A stretch of 49,287 nt of DNA from an uncultured Eubacterium sp. (GTDB lineage Bacteria; Bacillota; Clostridia; Peptostreptococcales; Anaerovoracaceae). The notes under the pieces are model-generated. The model was given only the letters and a program-made list of their open reading frames with translations. It was not told the origin of the DNA and ran no database searches. The translations under genes and the position numbers were made by a program. The stretch lies in contig UQRM01000017.1 of NCBI GenBank assembly GCA_900543485.1, positions 1 to 49,287 of the forward strand, read 5' to 3'. Positions 23,840 to 32,238 of this stretch are shown here, one piece after another (the first letter of the stretch is position 1; the number at the start of each line of letters is the position of its first letter).

Positions 23840-24080
23840 TATCGCCACCCGGTAATAAACCCACGCCCACGATAAAAAGCCCTGTTTTTACTCCATTTTC
23901 AGAGGCATAATATCGCGACCATACGAAAAAATGCTGTCCAGTATAGTATTCGCCTCGAAACCCCTCAAAAACTATACTGACAGCATATCGATCATGGGTT
24001 TGGCGATAATGCCGCTTCAAAAATCCGCTGAAATACGGCTATTCTATCGTGAAGGTACCTGTATCAGGCCAGTGGCGATA
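23840..24080. repeat. Array B: degenerate inverted-repeat array (CGATAA...TATCG)
   Basis: TATCG boxes lie at 23840, 23911, 23986 and 24045, and CGATA boxes at 23870, 24004 and 24076. Two complete units (23870-23915 and 24004-24049) are both exactly 46 nt from CGATAA to TATCG. Gaps from TATCG to the next CGATA are 25, 13 and 26 bases, again two classes differing by about one helical turn. Outer contexts share GTGGCGATAAT or its complement. The array is less regular than A or D. Confidence 0.5.
23931..23986. repeat. Long imperfect hairpin inside array B
   Basis: ATGCTGTCCAGTATAG (23931-23946) is complementary to CTATACTGACAGCAT (23972-23986) with a single one-base bulge, around a 25-base loop. 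It is the strongest stem in this intergenic region and has no T-run on either side, so it does not look like a terminator. Confidence 0.65.
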
Positions 24081-24136
24081 ATCCGGGCAGAGAAAAGCAA
24101 ACAGCGACAATCTGAGCAGAGAAAAACGAGCAGCGA
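24079..24136. repeat. Tandem 29-nt duplication
   Basis: Two adjacent 29-nt copies (24079-24107, 24108-24136) share GCAGAGAAAA and end in CAGCGA, with about seven differences. They lie between array B and the stop of the FtsX-like permease. Confidence 0.6.
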
Positions 24137-24217
24137 GAGGTCGGTGACGCAAGGCAGAGCCATCAGCGCCACCGCCAGCGCTGTCATCAGTATCGTCGGC
24201 TACCCTGCGCCCCGCCG

Positions 24218-26725
24218 TCATCGCCGCAACCGCTCTATGACGCTTCCCCGCTGGGTCCTGCTATACACGACTACAGGTGCCGTCACGCATATGAGGAATA
24301 TGATCGCCAGCAGCACCAGATCCATCACCCACGGCACGGAGAAGGATATCCTGTAGGCGTTCATCCCTCTGAAGACGATATAACTCATCGGAAGGCCGAC
24401 TGCCAGCGAGACGACTGATGAAACGGCCGCGTACCACAGCCCTTCCAGCCTCAGCATCTTCCTGATCTGCTTCGTGGTCATGCCTATGCTTTCCAGCGTT
24501 GCCAGTTCCTGCGACCTGTTCTGGACGCTGGCAGCCATCATGTTGATGTAGTTCAGCACGGCCAGCAGCGCTATAACAGCTCCCAGGCTGCCTCCCAGCA
24601 CTTTTATCTGGTTTTCGGACGTCTTCATCTCCGAGTATCTGTCCAGCTTGGATTCACAGGATATCTGCTTGTCGTCCGCGAAGACGGCTTTCACCTTTTT
24701 CTCCGTGGCTGCGGAGAAGGGCTCGTCGTATTCCACTTCGATCAGTTCCGTAAAAAGTTTATCGCCCATCAGCTCAGAGGCATACTTCTCGCTGACGATG
24801 AGGTCAGGGGTGTAGCCGCCCGCGAAATAGGCCGGGTTGCTGTAAATGTCGCCTACGGCCGCTATCGTAATGGCGTGTTCCTGTTCCGGCGACTTGCTTT
24901 CAGGCAGTGAAAACCGCACCGTCTTACCGGGTATCCCGTCGTCTCCTTCCGTGAACGTCTTCGCCGCGGCCGCGACCTTTCCATCCCTAAAATCGCTCCA
25001 GTCAAGGACACCTCCCAGGCTTTCATTGAGAACATCGAATCCCGCCTTATCGACGCTGATGAACCTGGCTGTAAATGAGCCGTCGTATGGGTCCGCCCTG
25101 TAGGCTTCCATGTCGTTCTCGTAGTTTCCCGGGCTGTATCGCGATTTATAAAGCTCCCGGTAATATCGACCGTAAACCTGTTCCTGATAAGGGACCACCA
25201 TTTCCGCAGAGGTCACCTTCCTCACCTCTTTCACCCCGGCAATGGCTTCGACCTCGGATATTTTCTCCTTGGTGATGAGCTGCCTCCTGTCATCGTCCAG
25301 CGTCGTCTCATTCCTGAAGCTGATATCGCACGTGGAGGTTTCGTTCAGTATGAGCCTGGCGTCGTTTTCCCTTATCACCTCATTGACCACCAGGAACACG
25401 GAGATAGCGATGATGAAGGAAGCGAATATGACGGCGGCCTGTTTCCTGTCGCGAAACACGTTATGGAAAGCCATGGATGGCACCGAGCCCGATTCCCTCC
25501 CGCGCCTGCGCCGCGCTGATGCGGACGAGCCGGGGACGTACTTCATGGCCTCCACAGGCGAGCACTCGCCTGCCATCTTAGCCGGTTTCCTGCAGCCTGT
25601 CATGTTGGTGAGGAATGCGAATACTGCCGCAGCCGCCAGAGCCCATATTATCATCGGACCGCTGCTGTCTGTGGAAAGCTCCGGGTTGACGGCGTGAAGC
25701 AGGGCCGGTATCACAGCCTTTGACAGGACAGCCGCTGCTATGATCCCGACAGGTATACCTGCCGCGGCGTTCCAGAGGGCCTGAAACACGACGATCCTCT
25801 TCAACTGCCCTGTGATCATCCCTATCGTCTTCAACTGGCCGTAATAACGAATATCCTTGGAGATGGAAATGTAGAGGGCGTTGTATATGAAAAGATAGCC
25901 GCTGGCAAAAATCATCAGGAGCAGCAGCGCCAGACACGCCACGGTTTTGCAGAAGCTGCTCACCGTATCGTAATCCGCTTCGATTATCTGCCTGTTGTCC
26001 ATATCTATCTCATTCTGCATCCGTATGATATCTGCCTCGGAATACAGCGGATTTTCCAATGTTATTTTCAGCGAACCCTGGGTAAAATCCGTCTGCTTCG
26101 CGCCTGTGGTTTCGAAAAAATCCCGCGACACATATCCTCTCATGCTGCCGCTGTAGTCGGTATACCATCCCGAGAGGGTGAAATTTCCGTGCAAAAGCGC
26201 TCCCTCACTTCCCTCCGCCAGCGTGAAGTAAGCCATCGGCAGCTCCATGCCTGTATGAGGCTTCTCTATCCCCATGGCTTTCAATGCGGCAGTGCTCATC
26301 ATTATCTCGCTTTCGGCCTGCGGATACCGGCCTTCGTATTTTTCCAGAGCCGGAACAGTCTGCTTTTCCCAACACGTCTCATCGAGCCAGTACAGCTTGG
26401 TCTTGTCCAGAGTCCTGTCTTCGTACTTCTCCACTATCGCGCACTTCACGGCGACTCCCGCATACCTGACGTTTTCCATGGAGCGTATCTCCTTCACCTG
26501 GTCGTCCCTGGGCTCCGTCAACGCGATATCGTAGTCCATCCCCTCCATCCGTATCTGCCGCTGAGACACGGCTTCCCAGTAGCTTGTTCCCACGGCGATC
26601 ACCACCGCGATCAGGAGGGTCGTCAGCATGATGGCGAAGATGATCAGAATGTTGCGTTTCACATTAGCCCTGTAGGTGGCCCGGGCTACCTCACCGGTCA
26701 CCTTTCTGTTCTCGACTTTAAGCAT
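24218..26725 (-). CDS. FtsX-like ABC transporter permease
   Basis: An 835-residue permease with an N-terminal membrane helix (NILIIFAIMLTTLLIAVVIAVG), a large extracytoplasmic domain, a block of three helices around residues 280-420, a second extracytoplasmic domain after VIFASFIIAISVFLVVN, and a final three-helix FtsX domain (VIALLAVLNYINMMAASVQN, then LEGLWYAAVSSVVSLAVGLP). This is a two-FtsX-domain permease of the MacB/BceB-like superfamily. ATG at 26725 follows GGAGGTGAGAACAGCC and overlaps the ATPase stop by eight bases. It probably exports or dislodges antimicrobial or lipid-like molecules. Confidence 0.9.
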   Translation of the reverse strand: MLKVENRKVTGEVARATYRANVKRNILIIFAIMLTTLLIAVVIAVGTSYWEAVSQRQIRMEGMDYDIALTEPRDDQVKEIRSMENVRYAGVAVKCAIVEKYEDRTLDKTKLYWLDETCWEKQTVPALEKYEGRYPQAESEIMMSTAALKAMGIEKPHTGMELPMAYFTLAEGSEGALLHGNFTLSGWYTDYSGSMRGYVSRDFFETTGAKQTDFTQGSLKITLENPLYSEADIIRMQNEIDMDNRQIIEADYDTVSSFCKTVACLALLLLMIFASGYLFIYNALYISISKDIRYYGQLKTIGMITGQLKRIVVFQALWNAAAGIPVGIIAAAVLSKAVIPALLHAVNPELSTDSSGPMIIWALAAAAVFAFLTNMTGCRKPAKMAGECSPVEAMKYVPGSSASARRRRGRESGSVPSMAFHNVFRDRKQAAVIFASFIIAISVFLVVNEVIRENDARLILNETSTCDISFRNETTLDDDRRQLITKEKISEVEAIAGVKEVRKVTSAEMVVPYQEQVYGRYYRELYKSRYSPGNYENDMEAYRADPYDGSFTARFISVDKAGFDVLNESLGGVLDWSDFRDGKVAAAAKTFTEGDDGIPGKTVRFSLPESKSPEQEHAITIAAVGDIYSNPAYFAGGYTPDLIVSEKYASELMGDKLFTELIEVEYDEPFSAATEKKVKAVFADDKQISCESKLDRYSEMKTSENQIKVLGGSLGAVIALLAVLNYINMMAASVQNRSQELATLESIGMTTKQIRKMLRLEGLWYAAVSSVVSLAVGLPMSYIVFRGMNAYRISFSVPWVMDLVLLAIIFLICVTAPVVVYSRTQRGSVIERLRR

Positions 26726-27401
26726 GGCTGTTCTCACCTCCGAAGATCTTCCCGTCTTCAAGGCGTATGATACGGTCCGCCATCTGAGCGATCTCATCGT
26801 TATGGGTTATCATCACGATGGTCTGAGCGAATCTCCGGCCGCACATCTTCATCAGTCCCAGGACATCCTGGCTGGTGCGGCTGTCCAGATTCCCCGTAGG
26901 CTCGTCAGCCAAAACGATGGCCGGTTTCGCCGCCAGCGCTCTGGCCAGGGCGACACGCTGCTGCTGTCCTCCCGACAGCTTGTCAGGCATCTGATACTTC
27001 TTTTCTTCCAGTCCCAGTGAGCTTATTATCCGTTCCACGTACCTGCCGTCCGGCCTGACGCCGTCCAGCTTGATGGGCAGAACGATATTCTCGTACACGT
27101 TCATGACAGGCAGCAGGTTGTAGTTCTGGAATACGAATCCTATCTTCCTCCTGCGGAAGACAGTCAGCTCATCCCTTTCCATTCCCGACAGGTCGCGGCC
27201 GTCGACGATGACCTGTCCCGATGTGGGAACGTCCAACCCTCCCAGCATGTGGAGCAATGTGGATTTCCCGCTGCCCGAGGTCCCCACGATGGCCAGGAAT
27301 TCCCCCTCTCTGACGGAAATGCTGACGCCGTCCAGCGCCTTCACCAGAGTCTCCCCGGTACCGTAATACTTTCTGAGATCCTTTGTTTTCAAAATGTCCA
27401 T
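26718..27401 (-). CDS. ABC transporter ATP-binding protein (LolD/MacB type)
   Basis: A 227-residue ATPase with Walker [11 protein letters not shown]-loop [18 protein letters not shown], signature LSGGQQQR, Walker [13 protein letters not shown] and H-loop [17 protein letters not shown] and ADEPTGNLD are typical of ATPases that serve FtsX-like permeases. The ATG at 27401 follows GGAAGGTGAAATC; an in-frame extension of ten codons lacks a site. It forms one module with the permease downstream and the two-component system upstream. Confidence 0.94.
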   Translation of the reverse strand: MDILKTKDLRKYYGTGETLVKALDGVSISVREGEFLAIVGTSGSGKSTLLHMLGGLDVPTSGQVIVDGRDLSGMERDELTVFRRRKIGFVFQNYNLLPVMNVYENIVLPIKLDGVRPDGRYVERIISSLGLEEKKYQMPDKLSGGQQQRVALARALAAKPAIVLADEPTGNLDSRTSQDVLGLMKMCGRRFAQTIVMITHNDEIAQMADRIIRLEDGKIFGGENSHA

Positions 27402-27491
27402 GATTTCACCTTCCTTACGCATTATGGTCATATCCTACCAGAGAGTTCTTTCTCAAATCTTTCCTGAAGGTGACGGATTTGTCACATTTCA

Positions 27492-27534
27492 TAAAAAAGA
27501 GGGCTCCGCACCTGCACCACGTGCATAAGCCCTC
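27492..27534 (-). terminator. Terminator after the histidine kinase gene
   Basis: On the minus strand GAGGGCT pairs with AGCCCTC and is followed by TTTTTT. It separates the regulator/kinase pair from the ABC genes, which must then have their own or a readthrough promoter. Confidence 0.8.
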
Positions 27535-27535
27535 G

Positions 27536-28492
27536 TCACAGATATCTTTCCGGTCCGTTTCCGCCGGCCAGTTCTTCATAGCGCGGCAGGAACAGCTTCA
27601 TCGTCGTTCCCTTTCCCGGCTCCGACTCCACCTTCACGTATCCGCCCTGATTTCCCAGTATCTCCCTGACCAGATAGAGGCCGATGCCGAACCCCGGTTT
27701 GTCCCTCACGTCATCTGAACGGTAAAAGCGCTGAAATATCTTTCCCTGCTCATCTTCCCTGATTCCGGGGCCGAAATCCCGAACCCGGATGCAGACGAAG
27801 GACTCGTAGGGCACAGTCTCCACCTGCACCGACGCCCCTTCGTCGGAGTACTTCACCGCGTTGTCCAGCACGTTCCCCAGCGCTTCCGCCGTCCACCTGC
27901 TGTCGGCGCAGCACCGCTCGTCGCCGGAGTTTCGCAGGATGGTGATATTCTTCTTCATAGCCGCCAGTTCCACCATCTGACATGCCATATCCACGATCTC
28001 CTCCACGTCCGTCATCGACGGCGACATCGATATCATCTCCTGCTGTATATACGATGTCCTCACCAGCTCCTTCATGAAAAAATCCAGCTTTTCCGATTGG
28101 CTCCGTATCCTGCCGGCCAGCGCCGCGCCTTTTCCCTCCGCTTCCTTTTCTCTTAAAAGGTCGCTGTAAAGCATGATGTTGGCCAGCGGCGTCCGTATCT
28201 GGTGGGAAATATCGGAAATCAGCGTCTTCATGGCATCTCGCTCCTGTCCGGCCGCGTCATGGTTGACATCATATGCCCTCAGCAGCCTGTTGAGCCGCTC
28301 CGTCAGGGCCGCGTCCATGGACTCGTCGAACCGCACGTCACCTCGCTTTCCCGACAGGGCCCTGTCCAGCGTTTCCAGCAGATGGCGATAAGTCTCTTTC
28401 ATGCGCTTTTCATAATGGCGTCTGGCGGCAAAGATCGCGACGAGACACACGACTGCCGCTGCCGCCGCTATTGCGATATATCCTGCCATCAT
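27536..28492 (-). CDS. Sensor histidine kinase
   Basis: A 318-residue kinase with a single N-terminal helix (AGYIAIAAAAAVVCLVAIFAA) and no sizeable extracellular sensor. The HisKA domain has the phosphorylated histidine in SDISHQIRTPLAN (~residue 95). The ATPase domain has N-box LGNVLDNAVKYS, G1 DFGPGI, F-box IFQRFYRSD and G2 GFGIGLYLV. Start ATG at 28492 overlaps the response-regulator stop as ATGA. The short sensor and adjacent FtsX-like transporter suggest the transporter itself may act in sensing, as in Bce-type modules. The stop is followed at once by a terminator. Confidence 0.93.
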   Translation of the reverse strand: MMAGYIAIAAAAAVVCLVAIFAARRHYEKRMKETYRHLLETLDRALSGKRGDVRFDESMDAALTERLNRLLRAYDVNHDAAGQERDAMKTLISDISHQIRTPLANIMLYSDLLREKEAEGKGAALAGRIRSQSEKLDFFMKELVRTSYIQQEMISMSPSMTDVEEIVDMACQMVELAAMKKNITILRNSGDERCCADSRWTAEALGNVLDNAVKYSDEGASVQVETVPYESFVCIRVRDFGPGIREDEQGKIFQRFYRSDDVRDKPGFGIGLYLVREILGNQGGYVKVESEPGKGTTMKLFLPRYEELAGGNGPERYL

Positions 28493-29181
28493 CCTCTCTC
28501 CCATACGTATCCTCTGCCGTATACCGTCCTGATGTATACCGGCTTGGACGGCACATCCTCAAGCTTATCCCGAAGCCGCCTTATTCCTACCGACAACGCG
28601 TTGTCCTCCACATACTCCGTCCCTTCCGGCCATACCCACTCCATGAGCCGCTCCCTGGTGAGTATCCTTCCGGCGTTGGAAACCAGAAGGTACAGTATCC
28701 TCTGCTCCGTCTTGCTGAGCTCTACTACGCTTCCTCTCTTATAGAATTCCATCCTGTCAAATGAAAATCTGAAGACGTCGTCTCTGTACTCGGCCTGCTT
28801 TTCTCCCGCAGTCCGCCGCAGCAGCGCCCTCACCCTGGCTCTCAGTACCATGAGGCTGAAAGGCTTTGTTATATAGTCATCCGCCCCACATTCCAGACCT
28901 CTGACGATATCCGTTTCCATGTCCTTCACCGTCAGCAGGGCGACAGGAACTCGACTGAATGTCCGCACCTTCCTGCACAGCTCCAGGCCGCTGCCGTCAG
29001 GCAGGTTGATGTCCAGTATCAGAAGATCGAAATCCTTCTCCCGCACCAGCCTCTCCGCCTCGGCCACCAGCCTGCACCTGACCGGCTCCACGTCATCATC
29101 GCGCAGGGACATCTCGATTCCTTCCGCCAGGTCCTCGTCGTCTTCCAGTATCAATATCCGCTTCATATCCGCTCCGGCCAT
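28489..29181 (-). CDS. OmpR-family response regulator
   Basis: A 230-residue regulator. The receiver domain has the acidic pocket LEDDED, phospho-acceptor Asp in LLILDINLPDGSG, and the lysine in DDYITKPFS. The C-terminal winged helix ends RILTRERLMEWVWPEGTEYV and VYGRGYVWERG. Start at 29181 uses AAGGAGCGG upstream; an ATG five codons later is possible. It is first in the regulator-kinase pair and probably controls the neighbouring ABC transporter. Confidence 0.93.
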   Translation of the reverse strand: MAGADMKRILILEDDEDLAEGIEMSLRDDDVEPVRCRLVAEAERLVREKDFDLLILDINLPDGSGLELCRKVRTFSRVPVALLTVKDMETDIVRGLECGADDYITKPFSLMVLRARVRALLRRTAGEKQAEYRDDVFRFSFDRMEFYKRGSVVELSKTEQRILYLLVSNAGRILTRERLMEWVWPEGTEYVEDNALSVGIRRLRDKLEDVPSKPVYIRTVYGRGYVWERG

Positions 29182-29280
29182 CTTTCGTCCGCTCCTTCAT
29201 TTTCTCTGTTCATCTTCCCGTGACCACGCTTTCCCGCGTTGCCTCCGTACCCCCGTCCATTATATCACCGTTTCCGGACT

Positions 29281-29922
29281 TTACCACTTCTTCTTTATCC
29301 TCCCGATGACCCAGATGACCGCCAAAAGCAGCAGGACTGCCAGCAGGCCCATCCACAGCGGAGAAAAGACCCATATCCACCTCCAGTCCGTATAGCCGGT
29401 CAGCTTCATGGCGGCAAAGAGGATGGTCAGGGCGCTGGTGAATCCCATCCCCGAATTCTTCACCGTCTTGTCGTTGACCTGTTTCCATGCGGCCAGCTTT
29501 ATGGAAAAGCCTGCGAACAGAAAAAACAACCCGACGGAAACGACGACGATGGCCGGGGTCGTTTCCAGGTCCAGCACCACGGAAAGGAAAGGCAGCGCTA
29601 TCCCTGCCACCATCACGGCAGACGACAGCATACTCAAGGCCCTGTCAGGCCTCGTCCCTTCCATCACATCGCTGATGACCTGGTCCGCCTTCCGTGCCAT
29701 CTCTTTTTCCTCTATCCGCTCGCCGTTGAAAAGCTCCGTCAATGTGATGCCCAGCATATCGCAGAGAGGTTTGTAAAGGGAAGGGTCCGGCAGATTCCGG
29801 CCGGTCTCCCATTTGCTGACAGCCTTGTAGCTGACTCCCAGCTTCTCTCCCAGCTGCGACTGGGTCATCTTCCTTTCCTTTCTCAGCTCCGCGATGAACC
29901 TTCCTATCTTCGCCTGATCCAT
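29281..29922 (-). CDS. Membrane-anchored Xre-family regulator
   Basis: A 213-residue protein: HTH_3 domain at residues 1-65 (FIAELRKERKMTQSQLGEKL, VSYKAVSKWETGRNLPDPSL), then about four membrane helices (MVAGIALPFLSVVLDL, AIVVVSVGLFFLFAGFSI, SALTILFAAMKLTGY, LLAVLLLLAVIWVIG). Such proteins are common in Clostridia and probably repress genes in response to envelope state. It starts six bases after the stop of the small membrane protein and is likely co-transcribed with it. Targets unknown. Confidence 0.9.
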   Translation of the reverse strand: MDQAKIGRFIAELRKERKMTQSQLGEKLGVSYKAVSKWETGRNLPDPSLYKPLCDMLGITLTELFNGERIEEKEMARKADQVISDVMEGTRPDRALSMLSSAVMVAGIALPFLSVVLDLETTPAIVVVSVGLFFLFAGFSIKLAAWKQVNDKTVKNSGMGFTSALTILFAAMKLTGYTDWRWIWVFSPLWMGLLAVLLLLAVIWVIGRIKKKW

Positions 29923-29928
29923 GGTGTG

Positions 29929-30129
29929 TCATTCTCCTCTCCTGTCGTCTCCGTCGCCCTTCATCGCCAGGACTATCATACCTGCGGCAACTATCACAGC
30001 GATGATGACGGTTATCAGCGTTTTCAGCGAAAAGTTGTCGAAGATACAGGCCCTCAGAAAAACGCACACCGCTGCCAGCAGCAGTATCACCGCGCCCTGA
30101 TTGAAGTACCCTCTGTTCCTTATTTTCAT
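29929..30129 (-). CDS. Small membrane protein
   Basis: A 66-residue protein with two hydrophobic helices (GAVILLLAAVCVFLRACIF and LITVIIAVIVAAGMIVLAM) and a charged C-terminus. Start at 30129 (MKIRNRGYF) has GAGGAGG nine bases upstream; an ATG three codons earlier is possible. It lies between two Xre regulators in a probable operon and may be a partner of the membrane-anchored one. Family not recognised. Confidence 0.65.
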   Translation of the reverse strand: MKIRNRGYFNQGAVILLLAAVCVFLRACIFDNFSLKTLITVIIAVIVAAGMIVLAMKGDGDDRRGE

Positions 30130-30250
30130 CTTCCTCATCCTCCTCGATGTCTCCCGGACCATCTTGAAAGGCAGCCCGAACATGTATAGAGAATACCACA
30201 GGCAACGGATTTTTCATACCGCCCGAAGGTAGAATCGGCGGATTGCGACG

Positions 30251-30622
30251 CTACCACCCGTACGCTGCATTGACGATGAAGTACAGCATCGATATCAACG
30301 CGATACCTGCCGCGCCTCCTGCGATTATCAGATACCATTTGAAGATGCTCTTGGCCGTCTTCACATCGTTGTAGATGGAATCCACCTTTTCCTCACTCAT
30401 GTTCCGCTCCCTGACCTGCTGCACATCCACATCCTTCACCAGCTCGTCGAGAGTCAGTCCGAAGTAATCGCTCAGGAGCACCAGACGCTGAAAGTCCGGG
30501 TACGACTGACACGACTCCCATTTCGATATGGTCTGGCGCGAGACCTTCAGCTCCGCCCCCAGCTCCTCCTGAGAAAGCCCCTTGGATTTTCTCAATCTTA
30601 TGAGTTTTTCGTTGAAATTCAT
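30251..30622 (-). CDS. Xre-family regulator with C-terminal membrane helix
   Basis: A 123-residue protein: HTH_3 domain (MNFNEKLIRLRKSKGLSQEE, LKVSRQTISKWESCQSYPDF), a helical linker, and one C-terminal membrane segment (YLIIAGGAAGIALISMLYFIVNA). It would be a tail-anchored DNA-binding protein. ATG at 30622 follows AAGGAGAGATGAGCT. It is the first gene of the Xre cluster running down to 29281. Array C lies upstream of it, and the TGGCGAT/ATCGCCA pair at 30729-30760 is close enough to be part of its control region. Confidence 0.88.
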   Translation of the reverse strand: MNFNEKLIRLRKSKGLSQEELGAELKVSRQTISKWESCQSYPDFQRLVLLSDYFGLTLDELVKDVDVQQVRERNMSEEKVDSIYNDVKTAKSIFKWYLIIAGGAAGIALISMLYFIVNAAYGW

Positions 30623-30728
30623 AGCTCATCTCTCCTTAACTTGTTCCTCACCTTATTCCGCGGCGCGATCCTCTTCCGCCGCAGAACAAGTATCGCGGAT
30701 TTCCCGCATTTCTTCAACCAACTTTAGT

Positions 30729-30760
30729 TGGCGATCTGTCAATCGACCATGACATCGCCA
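30729..30760. repeat. Inverted repeat TGGCGAT...ATCGCCA
   Basis: TGGCGAT (30729-30735) and ATCGCCA (30754-30760) are perfect 7-bp arms spaced to 32 nt in total. They lie 107 bases upstream of the Xre gene start. The arm sequence resembles the GTGGCGATAAT boxes of array B. Confidence 0.55.
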
Positions 30761-30774
30761 CCGATTGCGTCAGG

Positions 30775-30962
30775 TTTTACAGACATTTTGAGATTTTCAC
30801 AAGATGTCTGTAAAATTTTCAACGTTTGCAGGCCCGAAGCCCTCCTACGAGTCCATTAAAGCCGGCAAAACGCTCTCCCAGCCCTTTACATAAAAAGTCC
30901 AGATTGCTCAAATCCATTGGATTTTACAGATAAATCGCAGAAAAACGAAAATGTCTGTAAAT
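30775..30962. repeat. Array C: two 41-nt inverted-repeat units (TTTTACAGA...TCTGTAAA)
   Basis: Unit 1 (30775-30815) has perfect 12-bp arms TTTTACAGACAT and ATGTCTGTAAAA. Unit 2 (30922-30962) has TTTTACAGA and TCTGTAAAT. Both are exactly 41 nt, the same length as array A units but with unrelated arms. Starts are 147 bases apart, close to 14 helical turns. No further full unit was seen between them. The region between the SGNH gene terminator and the Xre gene holds no recognisable gene. Confidence 0.7.
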
Positions 30963-31080
30963 CCACCCCACAAAACTGCTGCGTCCGCCCCGGAAGGTGC
31001 TTGCAGGGCGGGCTGCCCGCAAAGGCAGGCAAGTCACCCGGCAGAACCGCCCCACGGAGGGCCGCCGGCCGCACCCACAG

Positions 31081-31111
31081 AAAAAGAGCCGGCGTTTCGA
31101 CGCATCGGCTC
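31081..31111 (-). terminator. Terminator after the SGNH protein gene
   Basis: On the minus strand GAGCCG pairs with CGGCTC and is followed by TTTTTCT. It lies about 20 bases past the stop and ends the importer-SGNH operon. Confidence 0.8.
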
Positions 31112-31128
31112 CTTCGATAAAACATATG

Positions 31129-32223
31129 CTATTCTTCCCGTATCCCGTCTTCCACGTAATCCAGATAATACCGGTAAGCTTCTTCCCAGCTTTCATACTT
31201 GGGATCGTCTCTGTGATCCGGCAGGTCGTAGTTTTCCTCCAGGTACTTTGACAGATACTCGGTGTATTTCTCAGCTCCCAGGAAGTTGACGTGCTTACTG
31301 TTGTAAAAGTCGGTCTCCCAGTCCAGGTCAAGAGCCTGCGCCATCTCAGGGGTGTTGAAGTTGAGCACCTGATATCCCCGTTCTTCGACCATATCTATAG
31401 CCGTATTGAATTTCTCAGCCTCTCCGTCCTTCATCGAATACGGTGAAAGGACGAATAATATGTCCTGATCCAGGTCATCGCAGTAGTCCAGCACCTCCAC
31501 CAACGTCTCCTCGGCTTCCGGCGACAGATCTGCCCGGCCATCGGAATAAACAGGCTCCTTCTGAGACACAGATTCCCGTGTCTTATAGCTTGTAACGAAT
31601 CCTTTCGTCTCGTTTTTCGTATTGATCAATGTTACATCCTTGACGGAAAGGTCGCCTGTCTCCAGCCTGCTGTGATATTTGATGATAGGGATGTAGTAAT
31701 CCCATTTGCTGTCATCGATATCGCTCAGCTCTCCTTCTGCTCCCTCAACGAATTCCAGCGCCTTGTTTATAGCGTCAGTCCTGTTCTCCGAATATTCCAT
31801 ACTGTCGGTGACACGCCTTATGTGAGCGTCGGTTATCAGGTCTTTCGTCTTCAGAACCCATCTCAGCTCGATGATATACATCTGAGGATCCTGAGTCTTC
31901 TCCACCTCTTCTATCAGATAAGGTACGAAGAACAGAGGCATTCCCATGGTAGCCAGCGTAAAAGTGGCTGTACCTGTCTCGTTATAGGCGTATGGCCCTA
32001 TGTAATACCTGTTGGAGGCACTGGTGCCAAAGTACACTACATCGATGGTGTTCTCCTCTTCTTCGTAAAAGGCGTTGAATATCTCCTTGTTAGAATCGGA
32101 ATCGGCTATGTTGAACACCTGGTTCAGATAGATGAACAGCAGCGCCGCCACCACCGCGAATATCAATGCGCGTATTATTACCTTCTTCTTCCGTGACCCT
32201 TTCTTAGATGTGGTTTCTTCCAT
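31129..32223 (-). CDS. Membrane-anchored SGNH-fold protein (DltD/AlgX-like)
   Basis: A 364-residue protein with a basic N-terminus, one membrane helix (VIIRALIFAVVAALLFIYL) and an extracytoplasmic SGNH-like domain. Candidate catalytic positions are the Ser in VVYFGTSASNRYY and the Asp/His pair near the C-terminus in ETDFYNSKHVNFLGAEKYT. DltD-like and AlgX/AlgJ-like proteins of this layout act with MBOAT acyltransferases in acylating cell-surface polymers. It starts 15 bases after the importer ATPase stop with GGGGAGG upstream, so it is the last gene of that operon. The MBOAT/ACP genes are about 5.5 kb away. Function inferred from fold only. Confidence 0.75.
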   Translation of the reverse strand: MEETTSKKGSRKKKVIIRALIFAVVAALLFIYLNQVFNIADSDSNKEIFNAFYEEEENTIDVVYFGTSASNRYYIGPYAYNETGTATFTLATMGMPLFFVPYLIEEVEKTQDPQMYIIELRWVLKTKDLITDAHIRRVTDSMEYSENRTDAINKALEFVEGAEGELSDIDDSKWDYYIPIIKYHSRLETGDLSVKDVTLINTKNETKGFVTSYKTRESVSQKEPVYSDGRADLSPEAEETLVEVLDYCDDLDQDILFVLSPYSMKDGEAEKFNTAIDMVEERGYQVLNFNTPEMAQALDLDWETDFYNSKHVNFLGAEKYTEYLSKYLEENYDLPDHRDDPKYESWEEAYRYYLDYVEDGIREE

Positions 32224-32238
32224 TTTCCTCCCCGAAAA

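Noticed and set aside
24039..24221. 60-residue minus-strand ORF overlapping the FtsX-like permease stop by ATGA
   Set aside because: It has no ribosome binding site, and most of it runs through the tandem 29-nt repeat and array B; composition is not protein-like.
29239..30189. 316-residue plus-strand ORF across the Xre cluster
   Set aside because: It is antisense to two genes with clear domains and starts; it has no ribosome binding site and a His/Arg/Gln-rich low-quality composition.
30886..31331. Overlapping ORFs downstream of and opposite the SGNH gene
   Set aside because: They cover the terminator and array C and have no start signals.
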